The notes: generated by a model not told the origin, from the letters alone. DNA of 14,884 nucleotides from Planctomycetota bacterium (GCA_020861125.1 JAJBSZ010000268.1:1-14884); one strand, 5' to 3'. Shown: positions 1 to 7,020, counted from the stretch's first letter. Translations and numbers: made by a program.

Positions 1-215
1 GGCCGTCCGCGCCTCCGTTTTCATTCCAGGGATGAAAACGGGGGTAGCCCGTTTCCGATGGTCAGCCCTCTGCCAGATAGGCGCGATCGGCGTCATTGAG
101 ACAGGTGTCGGCGTCGCGGAAGGAATTGCGGTCCTGTACCGGCGCGCTGCAGCCGATGACCGGCAGCACCGATGACGGCGCCGAGGTGAGGGAGGAGAGG
201 CAGATGCCGGCGGGC
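1..215. other. Left-edge region without a supported gene
   Basis: This stretch lies downstream of the sugar kinase gene. I find no frame with a credible start and ribosome-binding site. The only suggestive item is a minus-strand frame that ends with TGA at 64-62. It contains LPVIGC, which resembles a lipobox, but its only standard start is a GTG at 169 and no Shine-Dalgarno sequence precedes it. A GC/AT-mixed hairpin sits at 12-44 and is listed separately. No T tract that would make it an intrinsic terminator is visible. Confidence 0.5.
12..44. repeat. 13-pair inverted repeat (hairpin)
   Basis: The arms 12-24 and 32-44 pair over 13 positions, with one G-U pair, around a 7-nt loop (TCCAGGG). 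The core arms are CGTTTTCAT and ATGAAAACG. Neither strand shows a T run after the stem, so it is not a canonical Rho-independent terminator. It lies about 170 nt past the kinase stop codon and could be a transcript 3'-end structure or a protein-binding dyad. Confidence 0.45.
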
Positions 216-1109
216 TCAGCGGAACATTTGGATCACACTGGCGGGGAAGCGGGGCATGGCGCCGGGTTGGGAACAGACAAAGGCGGCCACGGTCATGGCG
301 GTGTCCATGATGCGGGGGATGGGCCAGCTCTCGAGAAGACCGAGAATACACGCAGCGGTGACGGCGTCCCCGGCGCCGATGGTGTCCACGAGGACGGTCG
401 GCGGTTGGGCCGGCCGGGTGAGTTTCCCCTGTGGGCGGTACCAGGCCAGCCCGGCCGCGCCCATGGTCACGATCACATGGCGAACGGTGGCGGAGTAGGA
501 AAACAACGCCGCCGCCACGGCGTCCGCGGCATCCGGGCAGCGGAACAGGCCGGCCACGGCCGACACTTCCTCGTGGTTCAGTTTGACCACATGGGCCCGG
601 GAAAACCCGGCGGCAAGGATCGCCCGGTCCACGAAAGGGAACCGGAGGTTGATGTCGAACACCTTCACCGCCGTGTCCGGCAGCCGGTCGAGCACGGCGT
701 GTACCGTTTCCCGGCCGCGCCGGGTGCGCTGCGACAAGCTGCCGAAGTTGACGGCATCGGCGCGGCCGATACGGTCGAGCACGGCTTCGGAAAGGGCCAC
801 GTCGTCCCAGGCGACGTTTTCTTCGATGCGGTAGGACGCGGCGCCCGCCGCATCCAGGGTGGCCGTCACCGTGCCGGTGGGCAAGGCGGCATGCCGGCAG
901 ATGCCGGCGGTACCGAGACCGCGTTGGCTGAGGGTCTGGAGAATCTCCTCCCCCAAAGGGTCACGACCGACGCCGCTGACGATCAGCGCGTCGGCGCCGA
1001 ACTGGGCCAGATCCCACGCCACGTTGGCCGGCGCGCCGCCCAGCCGCCGGCGGTCGGGCAGGATGTCCCAGACAAGTTCGCCGACGCTGACGGTGGTATA
1101 TGGCCGCAT
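216..1109 (-). CDS. PfkB-family carbohydrate kinase, fructokinase-like
   Basis: Predicted cytosolic sugar kinase of the ribokinase/PfkB family (297 aa, normal length), transferring ATP phosphate to a sugar. The N-terminal signature GGAPANVA at residues 24-31 and VG.DPLGEE around 47-55 are the substrate-binding pattern typical of fructokinases. The C-terminal signature DTIGAGD at 242-248 supplies the anion hole and the catalytic Asp248. The ATG at 1109 is the first start of the frame. Its ribosome-binding site is weak (ACGGAACG), which fits translation following purU, whose stop lies 12 nt upstream. Fructose is the best guess for substrate from the GGAPANVA motif, but ribose, adenosine or another sugar cannot be excluded. 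It is the last gene of the co-directional cluster that begins with the hisD-like gene. Confidence 0.9.
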   Translation of the reverse strand: MRPYTTVSVGELVWDILPDRRRLGGAPANVAWDLAQFGADALIVSGVGRDPLGEEILQTLSQRGLGTAGICRHAALPTGTVTATLDAAGAASYRIEENVAWDDVALSEAVLDRIGRADAVNFGSLSQRTRRGRETVHAVLDRLPDTAVKVFDINLRFPFVDRAILAAGFSRAHVVKLNHEEVSAVAGLFRCPDAADAVAAALFSYSATVRHVIVTMGAAGLAWYRPQGKLTRPAQPPTVLVDTIGAGDAVTAACILGLLESWPIPRIMDTAMTVAAFVCSQPGAMPRFPASVIQMFR

Positions 1110-1121
1110 GGTTCGTTCCGT

Positions 1122-1970
1122 TTAAAAGACGATGGTGCGGTTGTCGTTAACCAGGACGCGGCGTTCGAGATGCAGGCGCACGGCAGTACCCAGCACCTGC
1201 CGCTCGATATCGCGGCCCTTGCGGATGAGGTCGGGCACTTCGTCGCGGTGGCTGACCCGGGTGACGTCCTGGGCGATGATCGGTCCCTGATCGAGATCGG
1301 CGGTGACGTAATGGGCGGTGGCGCCGATGATTTTCACCCCCCGTGCCTTGGCCTGATGGTAGGGCCGGGCGCCAACGAAGGCGGGCAGGAAGGAATGGTG
1401 GATATTGATAATCCGCCCTTCCCACTGCCGCACGAAGTGGGGGCTGAGGATCTGCATGTAGCGGGCGAGGACGATGAGGTCGATGGCGTGATCCCGGAGG
1501 ATCCGCAGTTGTTCCCGCTCTGCCGCTTCCTTGTCGTCCGCCACCGGCACATGGAAAAACGGTACGCCGAAGTGAGCCGTCAGGTGGCCGAGGTCTTCGT
1601 GGTTAGCGATGACCAGCGCCATCTCCCCGTGCAGTTCCCCCATCTGGTGGCGGAGGAGGAGGTCGGCCAGGCAGTGGGGGGCGGTGGAAGCCATGATGGC
1701 AACACGCGGTAGCGGGGTGGCAAAGGAGATGTCCCAACGCATGTCGTCGAATTTCTTTGCCATGAGAGCCAGGGCGCCCGGGATGTCTTCCCGACATAGG
1801 CGGGACCCTTCGATATTCCACACCAGCCGCATGAAAAACTGGTTGCTGGTATTGTCGGTATGCTGATCGAGGTCGATGATGTTGCCGCCGTATTCGGCCA
1901 CGAAGCCGGTGAGGGCGGCGACGATGCCGGTGCGGTCGGTGCAGGAACAGAGGAGGGTCGCGGTGTGCAT
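1122..1970 (-). CDS. purU: Formyltetrahydrofolate deformylase PurU
   Basis: PurU hydrolyses 10-formyltetrahydrofolate to tetrahydrofolate and formate, balancing the one-carbon pool and supplying formate. The protein is 282 aa, the usual length. Residues 1-80 form an ACT regulatory domain (CTDRTGIVAAL near the start). Residues 88-280 form the formyltransferase-fold catalytic domain. The catalytic triad of this fold is visible as Asn189 and His191 in IINIHHSFLP and Asp225/Asp227 in the TADLDQGPI segment. The start ATG at 1970 has a modest GGGATGA ribosome-binding site. The kinase gene follows after 12 nt, so the two are probably co-transcribed. An inverted repeat containing a TATACT hexamer lies 55-77 nt upstream and may be its regulatory site. 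Confidence 0.95.
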   Translation of the reverse strand: MHTATLLCSCTDRTGIVAALTGFVAEYGGNIIDLDQHTDNTSNQFFMRLVWNIEGSRLCREDIPGALALMAKKFDDMRWDISFATPLPRVAIMASTAPHCLADLLLRHQMGELHGEMALVIANHEDLGHLTAHFGVPFFHVPVADDKEAAEREQLRILRDHAIDLIVLARYMQILSPHFVRQWEGRIINIHHSFLPAFVGARPYHQAKARGVKIIGATAHYVTADLDQGPIIAQDVTRVSHRDEVPDLIRKGRDIERQVLGTAVRLHLERRVLVNDNRTIVF

Positions 1971-2024
1971 GGTTCATCCCGGTTCAAACGTGGAGGTAGT
2001 GGGCCGCCGGTCGCCGGCCGCCTG

Positions 2025-2047
2025 CGCCATGGAGTATATCCATGGCG
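2025..2047. promoter_or_regulatory. 9-bp-arm inverted repeat over a TATACT hexamer upstream of purU
   Basis: CGCCATGGA and TCCATGGCG form perfect 9-bp arms around a 5-nt spacer (GTATA). Read on the minus strand, the centre contains TATACT (2038-2033), the same -10 hexamer seen at other promoters in this window. No good -35 is visible at 17 nt. It lies in the 132-nt gap before purU. It could be an operator or activator site at a purU promoter, or an RNA hairpin in a longer transcript. Confidence 0.4.
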
Positions 2048-2102
2048 GCAAGGCGGGGGAAGGAAAACCGCTGGCAGGTCAAGCCGCCCGTTGTTTCCCG
2101 GC

Positions 2103-2312
2103 TCATCGGTTTTTTCCGGCTTTTTCGGCCTTTTTCAGTTGTTTCCGGTACCGTTTCAGCCGCTGTTTTTCCTCCCGGCGCTCGGCCTGGCGGCGTTGTT
2201 CCTCCCGGGCCCGCCGCCGCTTGAGCCACCAGCGGATACCCTGGCCGATCAACAGAGCGCAGGAACAGGATACGACCAGGACCACAAAGGGTACGGGAGA
2301 ATCGGCGAACAC
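2103..2312 (-). CDS. Small single-pass membrane protein with highly basic charged tail
   Basis: I do not recognise a family. The 69-aa product has one hydrophobic segment at about residues 8-28 followed by WWLKRRR, which predicts an N-out/C-in single membrane helix by the positive-inside rule. The rest (about 30-69) is almost entirely Arg, Lys, Glu and Gln and likely forms a charged helix or coiled coil in the cytoplasm. The start is GTG at 2312, preceded by GAGGAAA about 8 nt upstream. It lies 54 nt after the CBS-protein stop and 132 nt before purU on the same strand, so it could belong to that cluster. The composition and position make it a credible gene, but its short length leaves doubt. 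Confidence 0.6.
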   Translation of the reverse strand: MFADSPVPFVVLVVSCSCALLIGQGIRWWLKRRRAREEQRRQAERREEKQRLKRYRKQLKKAEKAGKNR

Positions 2313-2366
2313 GGGATGGCTTTCCTCGCAAAAGATGGCGGACGGTGCGATCGGATCCTATCCGGA

Positions 2367-3281
2367 TCAAGAGGTTGGTTCGTCCGGCGGCCTCGGCAGG
2401 CCGCGCCGGAGAACGATGCTGTCCGCGGTGTCCCGGGCGTGCCGGTCGGTGCGTCTGACATCCTCGTCGAAAGGACTCGGAGCCAGATGCCGCGAACCGG
2501 GAGCCATGGAAACGGTATCCATGGCGTCCAGCAGGGTGCGGCCGTGGCCATGGGCCGAGCCGGCGTGGTTGGCGGGGGGTGTTTCCGGAACCGGCTGGCG
2601 GTGGATGACGTCGGTTTTCAGCCGGCTGCTCTCCGACGCAGGCGGAAAACATTCGGGACAAAACGCCCGCACCACGTCCTTCCAGGTGACGATGCCCAGC
2701 AGGGTCCAGTCGTCCTTGTCCACCACCGGCAGACAGGATATTTTCAGCCGGTTCATGGTCTGCACCACATCGATAATCGGGGCGTCCATACTGGTGCAGG
2801 CGGGATTGCGGGTCATGATCATGCCCGCCTTTTTCGCCATGATCTCCTTGTCCCGGTTTTGCTCGTTGATGGTACCGAGGAACGGGCTGACCATGCGCAG
2901 GAAGTCGCGGTCGGAGATGATGCCGAGGATGCGTCCGTCTTCGTCGACCACCGGCAGGTGGTGGAAGCGGACGCGTTCGAAAATGCCCTGAACGGTCAAC
3001 AGGGAGTCATCGAAGGAGAGCACCGCCACCCGCCCGGACATGATCCGGCCCACCGGCAGGCGGGCGATGGCCTGGCAGTTGCCGGTTTCGGCCACTTCGA
3101 GGTGGCCGGTGAAGGCGGACATGTCGCCGCCCTGATCCCGGAGGATGGCATCGACCTTCTCCCGGGCGCGTTTTTCCAGGTGACGCTGCGACTGGGACGA
3201 GCGTTTTCCCTCGCGGCGTTCCCGGTCCATGTCGTGGAGCGTTTTCCGTTCCAAACCGCGCAGACCCATGAATCCAGGCAT
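2367..3281 (-). CDS. Tandem CBS-domain protein
   Basis: CBS pairs (Bateman modules) bind adenosyl ligands such as AMP, ATP or SAM and usually regulate a partner. This 304-aa protein has a very basic N-terminal region (1-50). The first CBS domain is at about 78-135, with VGRIMSG, FHHLPVVDEDGRILGIISDRD and DFLRM. The second is at about 153-208, with MTRNPACT and LKISCLPVVDKDDWTLLGIVTWKD. The last ~95 residues (210-304) are Pro/Arg/Asp-rich and probably disordered. No enzyme domain is attached. The ATG at 3281 has GGAAGGA 8 nt upstream. It follows the hisD-like gene by 69 nt and probably shares its transcript. Its partner could be the HisD-like protein, though this is only a context inference. 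Confidence 0.88.
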   Translation of the reverse strand: MPGFMGLRGLERKTLHDMDRERREGKRSSQSQRHLEKRAREKVDAILRDQGGDMSAFTGHLEVAETGNCQAIARLPVGRIMSGRVAVLSFDDSLLTVQGIFERVRFHHLPVVDEDGRILGIISDRDFLRMVSPFLGTINEQNRDKEIMAKKAGMIMTRNPACTSMDAPIIDVVQTMNRLKISCLPVVDKDDWTLLGIVTWKDVVRAFCPECFPPASESSRLKTDVIHRQPVPETPPANHAGSAHGHGRTLLDAMDTVSMAPGSRHLAPSPFDEDVRRTDRHARDTADSIVLRRGLPRPPDEPTS

Positions 3282-3350
3282 ACTGGTATCCTTCCAGCCG
3301 TCGGCGGAACGGCGCGTCGGGTTCTCGTTGGTCCCGCCGTGAGGACCCTG

Positions 3351-4640
3351 TCATTCTTCTGTCAGCCGCAGCAACTCCAGCCTTTCCCGGAGCGGTCCGG
3401 ACCGGTCCACGCCGGCCTCCGCCTCCGCCAGCACCGTCATGTGCCGGCCGGTTTTCAAGAGCCGATCCGGCGAATATTCCAGCAGCGTGGTTTCCTTGTA
3501 AAAATCGCGCACCCCCAGGCCGGAAGCGGAACGGGCGGCGCCGGCGACGGGGGAAAGGCAGTTGGCGCCGGCGAAAAAATCTCCCGCCGCGCCAGCCGAC
3601 CACGGACCCAGCAGCACCACGCCGGCATTGTCGATACACCCGGCATAGTGGTGGTCGTCCCGGGTCATCAGGGCCAGTCGGGCCGGGGCGAGGTCATTCG
3701 CGGCGGCAAGGGCGGTTTCCAGGTCGGAACAGACGTAGATCGCGCCCGATCGGGCGAGAGCACGCCGCCGCCGATCCGGTTCCGGCAGGCCGTCGAGAAT
3801 CCGGTCCGTCTCGATGCGCACCGCTTCCGCCAGCAGGCGGTCGGTGGTGAGGAGCACCGCCAGTCCGCCGGCATCCGGTTCGGCCTCCGCCACGAGATCG
3901 GCGGCGATGAACCGGGCATTGGCGCTGTCGTCCGCCACCACCACCATTTCCGCCAGGCCGTTGTCGCCGTCAACAGCGACGCGTCGCGGCAGCAGCCGCT
4001 TGGCCGCTGCCGCCCTGCCGTCGCCGGTGCCGAAGATTTTATCGACCGGCGCCATGCCGTCGCCACCATAGGCCAGGGCGGCCACGGCCTGGGCGCCGTC
4101 CAGGCGGTAGAGTTCGTCGACCCCCAGGACCCTGGCGGTGGCGAGAACCCGAGGGTCGATACTGCCGTCCGCCCGCGGGGCGGCGGCGGCGACGATGGCG
4201 CCGACGCCGGCCAATTGGGCCGGAACGACGTGGAGCAGCAGGGTGGAAAAGGAATGGCCGCAGCAGATGCCGACCCGGGCCAGCGGTCGGATGATCCGTG
4301 AGATCTTTACCCCATCCCCGTCATCATGCAGATAGCCGTAATGGCGTTGGTATTCGTGAAACTTTCGCAGATTGACCCGCGCGAGGGAGAGGGCGGTGAG
4401 GAACTGTTCCGACACCATGTCCCGGGACGCCGCGATCTCCGCTGCCGGGACGCGAACCTCGAGGGGCGGTGGCAGGCCCGGTCCGGCGGCTGGCCGGCGT
4501 AGGGCGGCAGGTCCGTCCCGGCGCACCGCGGCCAGAATCGCCGCCGCCTCCGCCGCCGTCTCCGGGTCGGGCAGGGCATCGCGATCCCGTAAGGCTAGAA
4601 AGTGCCGGTCACGAACGGAAAATGGTTTCACCTCGAGCAT
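3351..4640 (-). CDS. Histidinol dehydrogenase homologue lacking catalytic and zinc residues
   Basis: The 429-aa protein aligns along its whole length with HisD (usual length about 430), which oxidises L-histidinol to histidine with NAD and zinc. Family landmarks remain: RPLARVGI (118-125), VPAQLAGV (139-146), LDGAQAVAALAYGG (180-193), VDKIFGTGD (199-207), AADLVAEAE (246-254), GDFFAGAN (353-360). The active-site positions do not. By motif alignment with E. coli HisD, zinc ligands Gln259, His262 and His419 become Glu252, Pro255 and Arg413, and only Asp360 (Asp354) persists. Catalytic Glu326-His327 becomes Ala320-Arg321. PGG, GPGN and GPSE loops are also altered. The frame is uninterrupted, arguing for a maintained non-canonical function. 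ATG at 4640 has AAGGA 7 nt upstream; longer in-frame extension has no domain support. It heads the cluster with the CBS protein. No other his gene is present. Confidence 0.85.
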   Translation of the reverse strand: MLEVKPFSVRDRHFLALRDRDALPDPETAAEAAAILAAVRRDGPAALRRPAAGPGLPPPLEVRVPAAEIAASRDMVSEQFLTALSLARVNLRKFHEYQRHYGYLHDDGDGVKISRIIRPLARVGICCGHSFSTLLLHVVPAQLAGVGAIVAAAAPRADGSIDPRVLATARVLGVDELYRLDGAQAVAALAYGGDGMAPVDKIFGTGDGRAAAAKRLLPRRVAVDGDNGLAEMVVVADDSANARFIAADLVAEAEPDAGGLAVLLTTDRLLAEAVRIETDRILDGLPEPDRRRRALARSGAIYVCSDLETALAAANDLAPARLALMTRDDHHYAGCIDNAGVVLLGPWSAGAAGDFFAGANCLSPVAGAARSASGLGVRDFYKETTLLEYSPDRLLKTGRHMTVLAEAEAGVDRSGPLRERLELLRLTEE

Positions 4641-4954
4641 GCCGTATTCCTTGGAAAATTTCCCCGGCGGCACAATGCGGCTACCATGCCGGCGGCGCCG
4701 ACAAGAGGATGCGTTTTCCGAGCCTTGATCGCCGTTATCCCATTGCCAGGGGACGAGCGCAGTTCGGAAACAGCTTCTTGTATTATCGAGGTTTCCCCGT
4801 TGAGACTTTGACCAATCGGAATGGCCCTTGTCTTTTTGTGGATAGGATACGGAAGGGAAAACAGGACCTTTATGGCCGGAGGTCGAGCCTTCTTTCGTCC
4901 GGCGAAGGGCGCCGGGCCAGTGACCGCGTCCGGCGGTGGAATCGGGGGAAGACG
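4641..4954. other. Intergenic region between glycosyltransferase and hisD-like gene
   Basis: This 314-nt stretch contains no supportable gene. Long frames cross it only as extensions of neighbouring genes' antisense or upstream frames. A GATAAT hexamer on the minus strand lies about 140 nt before the hisD-like start, without a matching -35, so I do not call a promoter. No intrinsic terminator with a T tract is visible after the glycosyltransferase stop at 4955. Transcription of the hisD-like cluster must either begin here from an atypical promoter or read through from the glycosyltransferase. Confidence 0.55.
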
Positions 4955-6079
4955 TCAGCCGCGGGCTTGTTTCTGGGCCATGATTTCGCCGTATATTTCC
5001 GCCGTCCGGCCGGCGAGATCGGCGATGTTGAACGCTTTGTCGGCCCGGGCCTTGGCCAGCCGGCTCATCTGTTCCCGGCGGTGGCGGTTTTCCAGCAGGT
5101 CGAGGAGCGCCTCCTTGACCGCGACGGCGGTTTCGCCGCCGATCAGCCGGCCGCATTTGCCGTCCTCGATCAATTCCGGATAGCAGCCGCTGTTGCGCAG
5201 CACGGCCGGGTTGGCTGCCGCCATCGCCGCCTGCACCATGAAGCCGGAGACGTCGTTCCGGTTGAAGGCGACGTAAAGATCCGCCGCTGCCAGCAGGCGA
5301 AGAAAGGCCTTGTCCGGTTCGAGAAACGCGACATCCTTTTCCAGCGCGGTGATTTTCACCTGCCGCTCCAGCTCTTCCCGCTGCGGCCCTTCGCCCATGA
5401 TGAACAGGTGCGTTTGGGGCAGGATGGCCACGATCTCGGTCATGGCTTCGAGGATTTCCCCGTGGCCGGAACCATCCTCCAGGGGCGAAATGGCCACGAG
5501 AAACAACGGCTTTTCCTTGTGCGGACAAAACGCGTCGCGGTAGGCGGTGCGGAGAATGGCGCGTTCTTCCAGCGCCCGGTCCGCCAGCGCGATGCTGACG
5601 CCGTCGAACAGGGTATGGAGCTTGGTGCTGGCTTCCTTGTACCGGGCGAAAGCTTCGGCGACGGCGGCGGAGGAACAGATGATGGCATCGACACCGGAGC
5701 CGTATTCAAAGCCGGCCGGCGGTTTTTTCAGGTCGTAGCGGCTGGTCACCACCCCAACGGGATCCAGGAACAATCGGGCGCGGCCGAGGAGCGCGGCGGA
5801 CTCGGTGTCATGGGTGTGCACGATACCGGCGCCGGAGGCGGCGATGGCCCGGGCCAGCTCTTTCCAGCGGAAGGGATTGACGGAAGACTCGACGGCGTAC
5901 TCGAGGACATCGACTCCCGCCGCTTCCGCCACCTCCCACACCCGGGAATGGTTCGGAGCGGTGACGGCCGATGCCAGGCCGTATTCGCGCAGGGCCGCCG
6001 CCAGACCGATCATGCGGACGGCCGGCTCCCAATCGCAATCGGCCGAGATGAGATGCAGGATTTTCGTGTTGCCGGACAT
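4955..6079 (-). CDS. GT4-like glycosyltransferase family 1 protein
   Basis: Predicted cytosolic or membrane-peripheral glycosyltransferase of the GT-B fold, probably transferring a sugar from a nucleotide-sugar donor to a glycan or lipid. The N-terminal acceptor half runs about 6-185 (KILHLISADCDWEPAV, IVHTHDTESAALLG at 86-99). The donor-binding half runs about 190-365 (FLVAISPLEDGSGHGEILEA, HLFIMGEGPQREEL, DLYVAFNRND, PELIEDGKCGRLI). The EX7E motif usual in GT4 enzymes is replaced by Asp276 and Ala284, so a retaining GT4 mechanism is uncertain. Length is 374 aa. ATG at 6079 is preferred because GGGGGT lies about 9 nt upstream; a TTG three codons earlier is possible. A TTGAAA-N16-TATACT promoter precedes it. 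It is transcribed divergently from the macro-domain gene. Confidence 0.85.
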   Translation of the reverse strand: MSGNTKILHLISADCDWEPAVRMIGLAAALREYGLASAVTAPNHSRVWEVAEAAGVDVLEYAVESSVNPFRWKELARAIAASGAGIVHTHDTESAALLGRARLFLDPVGVVTSRYDLKKPPAGFEYGSGVDAIICSSAAVAEAFARYKEASTKLHTLFDGVSIALADRALEERAILRTAYRDAFCPHKEKPLFLVAISPLEDGSGHGEILEAMTEIVAILPQTHLFIMGEGPQREELERQVKITALEKDVAFLEPDKAFLRLLAAADLYVAFNRNDVSGFMVQAAMAAANPAVLRNSGCYPELIEDGKCGRLIGGETAVAVKEALLDLLENRHRREQMSRLAKARADKAFNIADLAGRTAEIYGEIMAQKQARG

Positions 6080-6127
6080 GCGCGTCAACCCCCGGGGTTT
6101 CCATGGTATTGGGCGAAAATTTCGTAT

Positions 6128-6155
6128 AGTATAGGGCGAAATCGATGTTTTTCAA
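6128..6155 (-). promoter_or_regulatory. Sigma70-type promoter of the glycosyltransferase gene
   Basis: On the minus strand, TTGAAA (6155-6150) and TATACT (6133-6128) are separated by 16 nt. The start codon is at 6079, giving a leader of about 40 nt. The octamer GGGCGAAA occurs on the plus strand at 6111-6118 and 6134-6141, flanking the -10, and may be a regulator site shared with the divergent macro-domain gene. Confidence 0.6.
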
Positions 6156-6196
6156 CGGCTTTTTGCCGCCAAGGGGGGGACGGTCGGGAGAGCGAT

Positions 6197-6763
6197 ATGC
6201 GACGGGAAATCAACGGAACGGTATTGGAGGTGGTTCGCGGCGACATCACCCGGCAACGGGTGGACGGTATCGGCAATGCCGCCAACGCGGCCCTGGCAGG
6301 CGGCGGCGGGGTGGACGGCGCCATCCACCGGGCCGGCGGTCCGACTATCCTGGCGGAATGCCGCCAGATCGGCGGCTGCCCCACCGGCGGCGCCGTCATG
6401 ACTGGCGCCGGCAACTTGCCGGCGAAACGGGTACTCCACATGGTGGGACCAAGATGGCGGGGCGGGAAAGCAGGCGAAGCGGATCTGCTGGCCTCCTGCT
6501 ACCGCGAGGCGTTGGGACTGGCCGGCGCCGCCGGCCTGGAGACGGTGGCCTTTCCCAGTGTGTCCACCGGTATCTACGGCTATCCCGTGGAGCAGGCGGC
6601 GCGGATCGCCATCCGCACCATCCGCGATGTTCTGGCCGGCGGCGGCCCGCCCCGGCTGGTCCGCATGGTGCTGTTTGACGATCGGACCCTGGCCGCCTAC
6701 GAGGAAGCGCTGGCGGAACTGGTGCCGGAGGCGGAGGACGCGTCCGGAAGGACGGAGCGGTAA
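6197..6763 (+). CDS. Macro-domain protein (ADP-ribose / O-acetyl-ADP-ribose hydrolase type)
   Basis: Stand-alone macro domain of 188 aa, similar in length and motifs to YmdB/MacroD-type enzymes that bind ADP-ribose and deacetylate O-acetyl-ADP-ribose or remove ADP-ribose from proteins. Visible motifs are VVRGDIT (12-18), GNAANAALAGGGGVDGAIHRAGG (26-48), with Asn30 and Asp40 at the positions used catalytically in MacroD proteins, HMVGP (81-85) and the phosphate-binding loop FPSVSTGIYGYP (119-130). The ATG at 6197 has GGGAG 6 nt upstream, which overrides the much longer open frame reaching back over the glycosyltransferase. It is one of two plus-strand genes in the window. Its last 67 nt overlap the 3' end of the GNAT gene in antisense. 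Physiological substrate cannot be read from sequence. Confidence 0.92.
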   Translation: MRREINGTVLEVVRGDITRQRVDGIGNAANAALAGGGGVDGAIHRAGGPTILAECRQIGGCPTGGAVMTGAGNLPAKRVLHMVGPRWRGGKAGEADLLASCYREALGLAGAAGLETVAFPSVSTGIYGYPVEQAARIAIRTIRDVLAGGGPPRLVRMVLFDDRTLAAYEEALAELVPEAEDASGRTER

Positions 6764-7020
6764 CGGTCCGGATCCCGCTGGAAGGCGGCGGCGACGTAGG
6801 AGCAGACGGGAACGATGCGCCATCCGCGGCCGGCGGCGTAACCGGCGAGGGCATCCAGCAGCGCGCCCGCCACCCCGTGGCCGCGGAACGCCGGGTCCGT
6901 ATAGGTGCTGGTGGCACTGAGAAAGCCCGCCTCCGGCTGGTAGTGGATTTCCCCCATCACCTGGCCGGCCTCGGTTGTGGCGACGAAACGGTGGTTGACG
7001 GTATCGTGGTCGATATTCAT
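6697..7020 (-). CDS. Small GNAT acetyltransferase, YjdJ-type
   Basis: This 107-aa protein matches the short GNAT family with the CG-type acetyltransferase domain (YjdJ-like), presumed to use acetyl-CoA on an unknown acceptor. Recognisable elements are the strand MGEIHYQPEAG (22-32), the acetyl-CoA loop FRGHGVAGALLDAL (45-58) and WRIVPVCSYVAAAFQRDPDRY (67-87), which corresponds to the usual C-terminal end. Residues after ~91 form a Ser/Ala-rich tail not typical of the family, and this tail is encoded antisense to the macro-domain gene's end. Its ATG overlaps the stop of the thermonuclease gene as ATGA, so it is translationally coupled to it. Confidence 0.85.
   Translation of the reverse strand: MNIDHDTVNHRFVATTEAGQVMGEIHYQPEAGFLSATSTYTDPAFRGHGVAGALLDALAGYAAGRGWRIVPVCSYVAAAFQRDPDRYRSVLPDASSASGTSSASASS

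Noticed and set aside
62..169. Short minus-strand frame with a lipobox-like LPVIGC
   Set aside because: Only a GTG start at 169 is available, which leaves no room for a signal peptide, and no ribosome-binding site precedes it. An in-frame stop at 235-233 blocks a longer version.
96..1712. 538-codon plus-strand open frame
   Set aside because: It is antisense to purU and the PfkB kinase, both clear family members. GC-rich codon use keeps the opposite strand open. No ribosome-binding site or domain supports it.
1860..4301. 813-codon plus-strand open frame
   Set aside because: It runs antisense across the CBS and HisD-like genes and their gaps, with no recognisable domain. It is a composition artefact.
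4641..5528. N-terminal extension of the HisD-like frame (minus strand)
   Set aside because: The frame stays open into the glycosyltransferase gene, but the extra sequence has no domain and the ATG at 4640 has a ribosome-binding site and matches the HisD N-terminus.
4469..6196. Long plus-strand extension upstream of the macro domain
   Set aside because: The frame is open but antisense to the glycosyltransferase. The macro fold begins at the ATG at 6197, which has a good ribosome-binding site.
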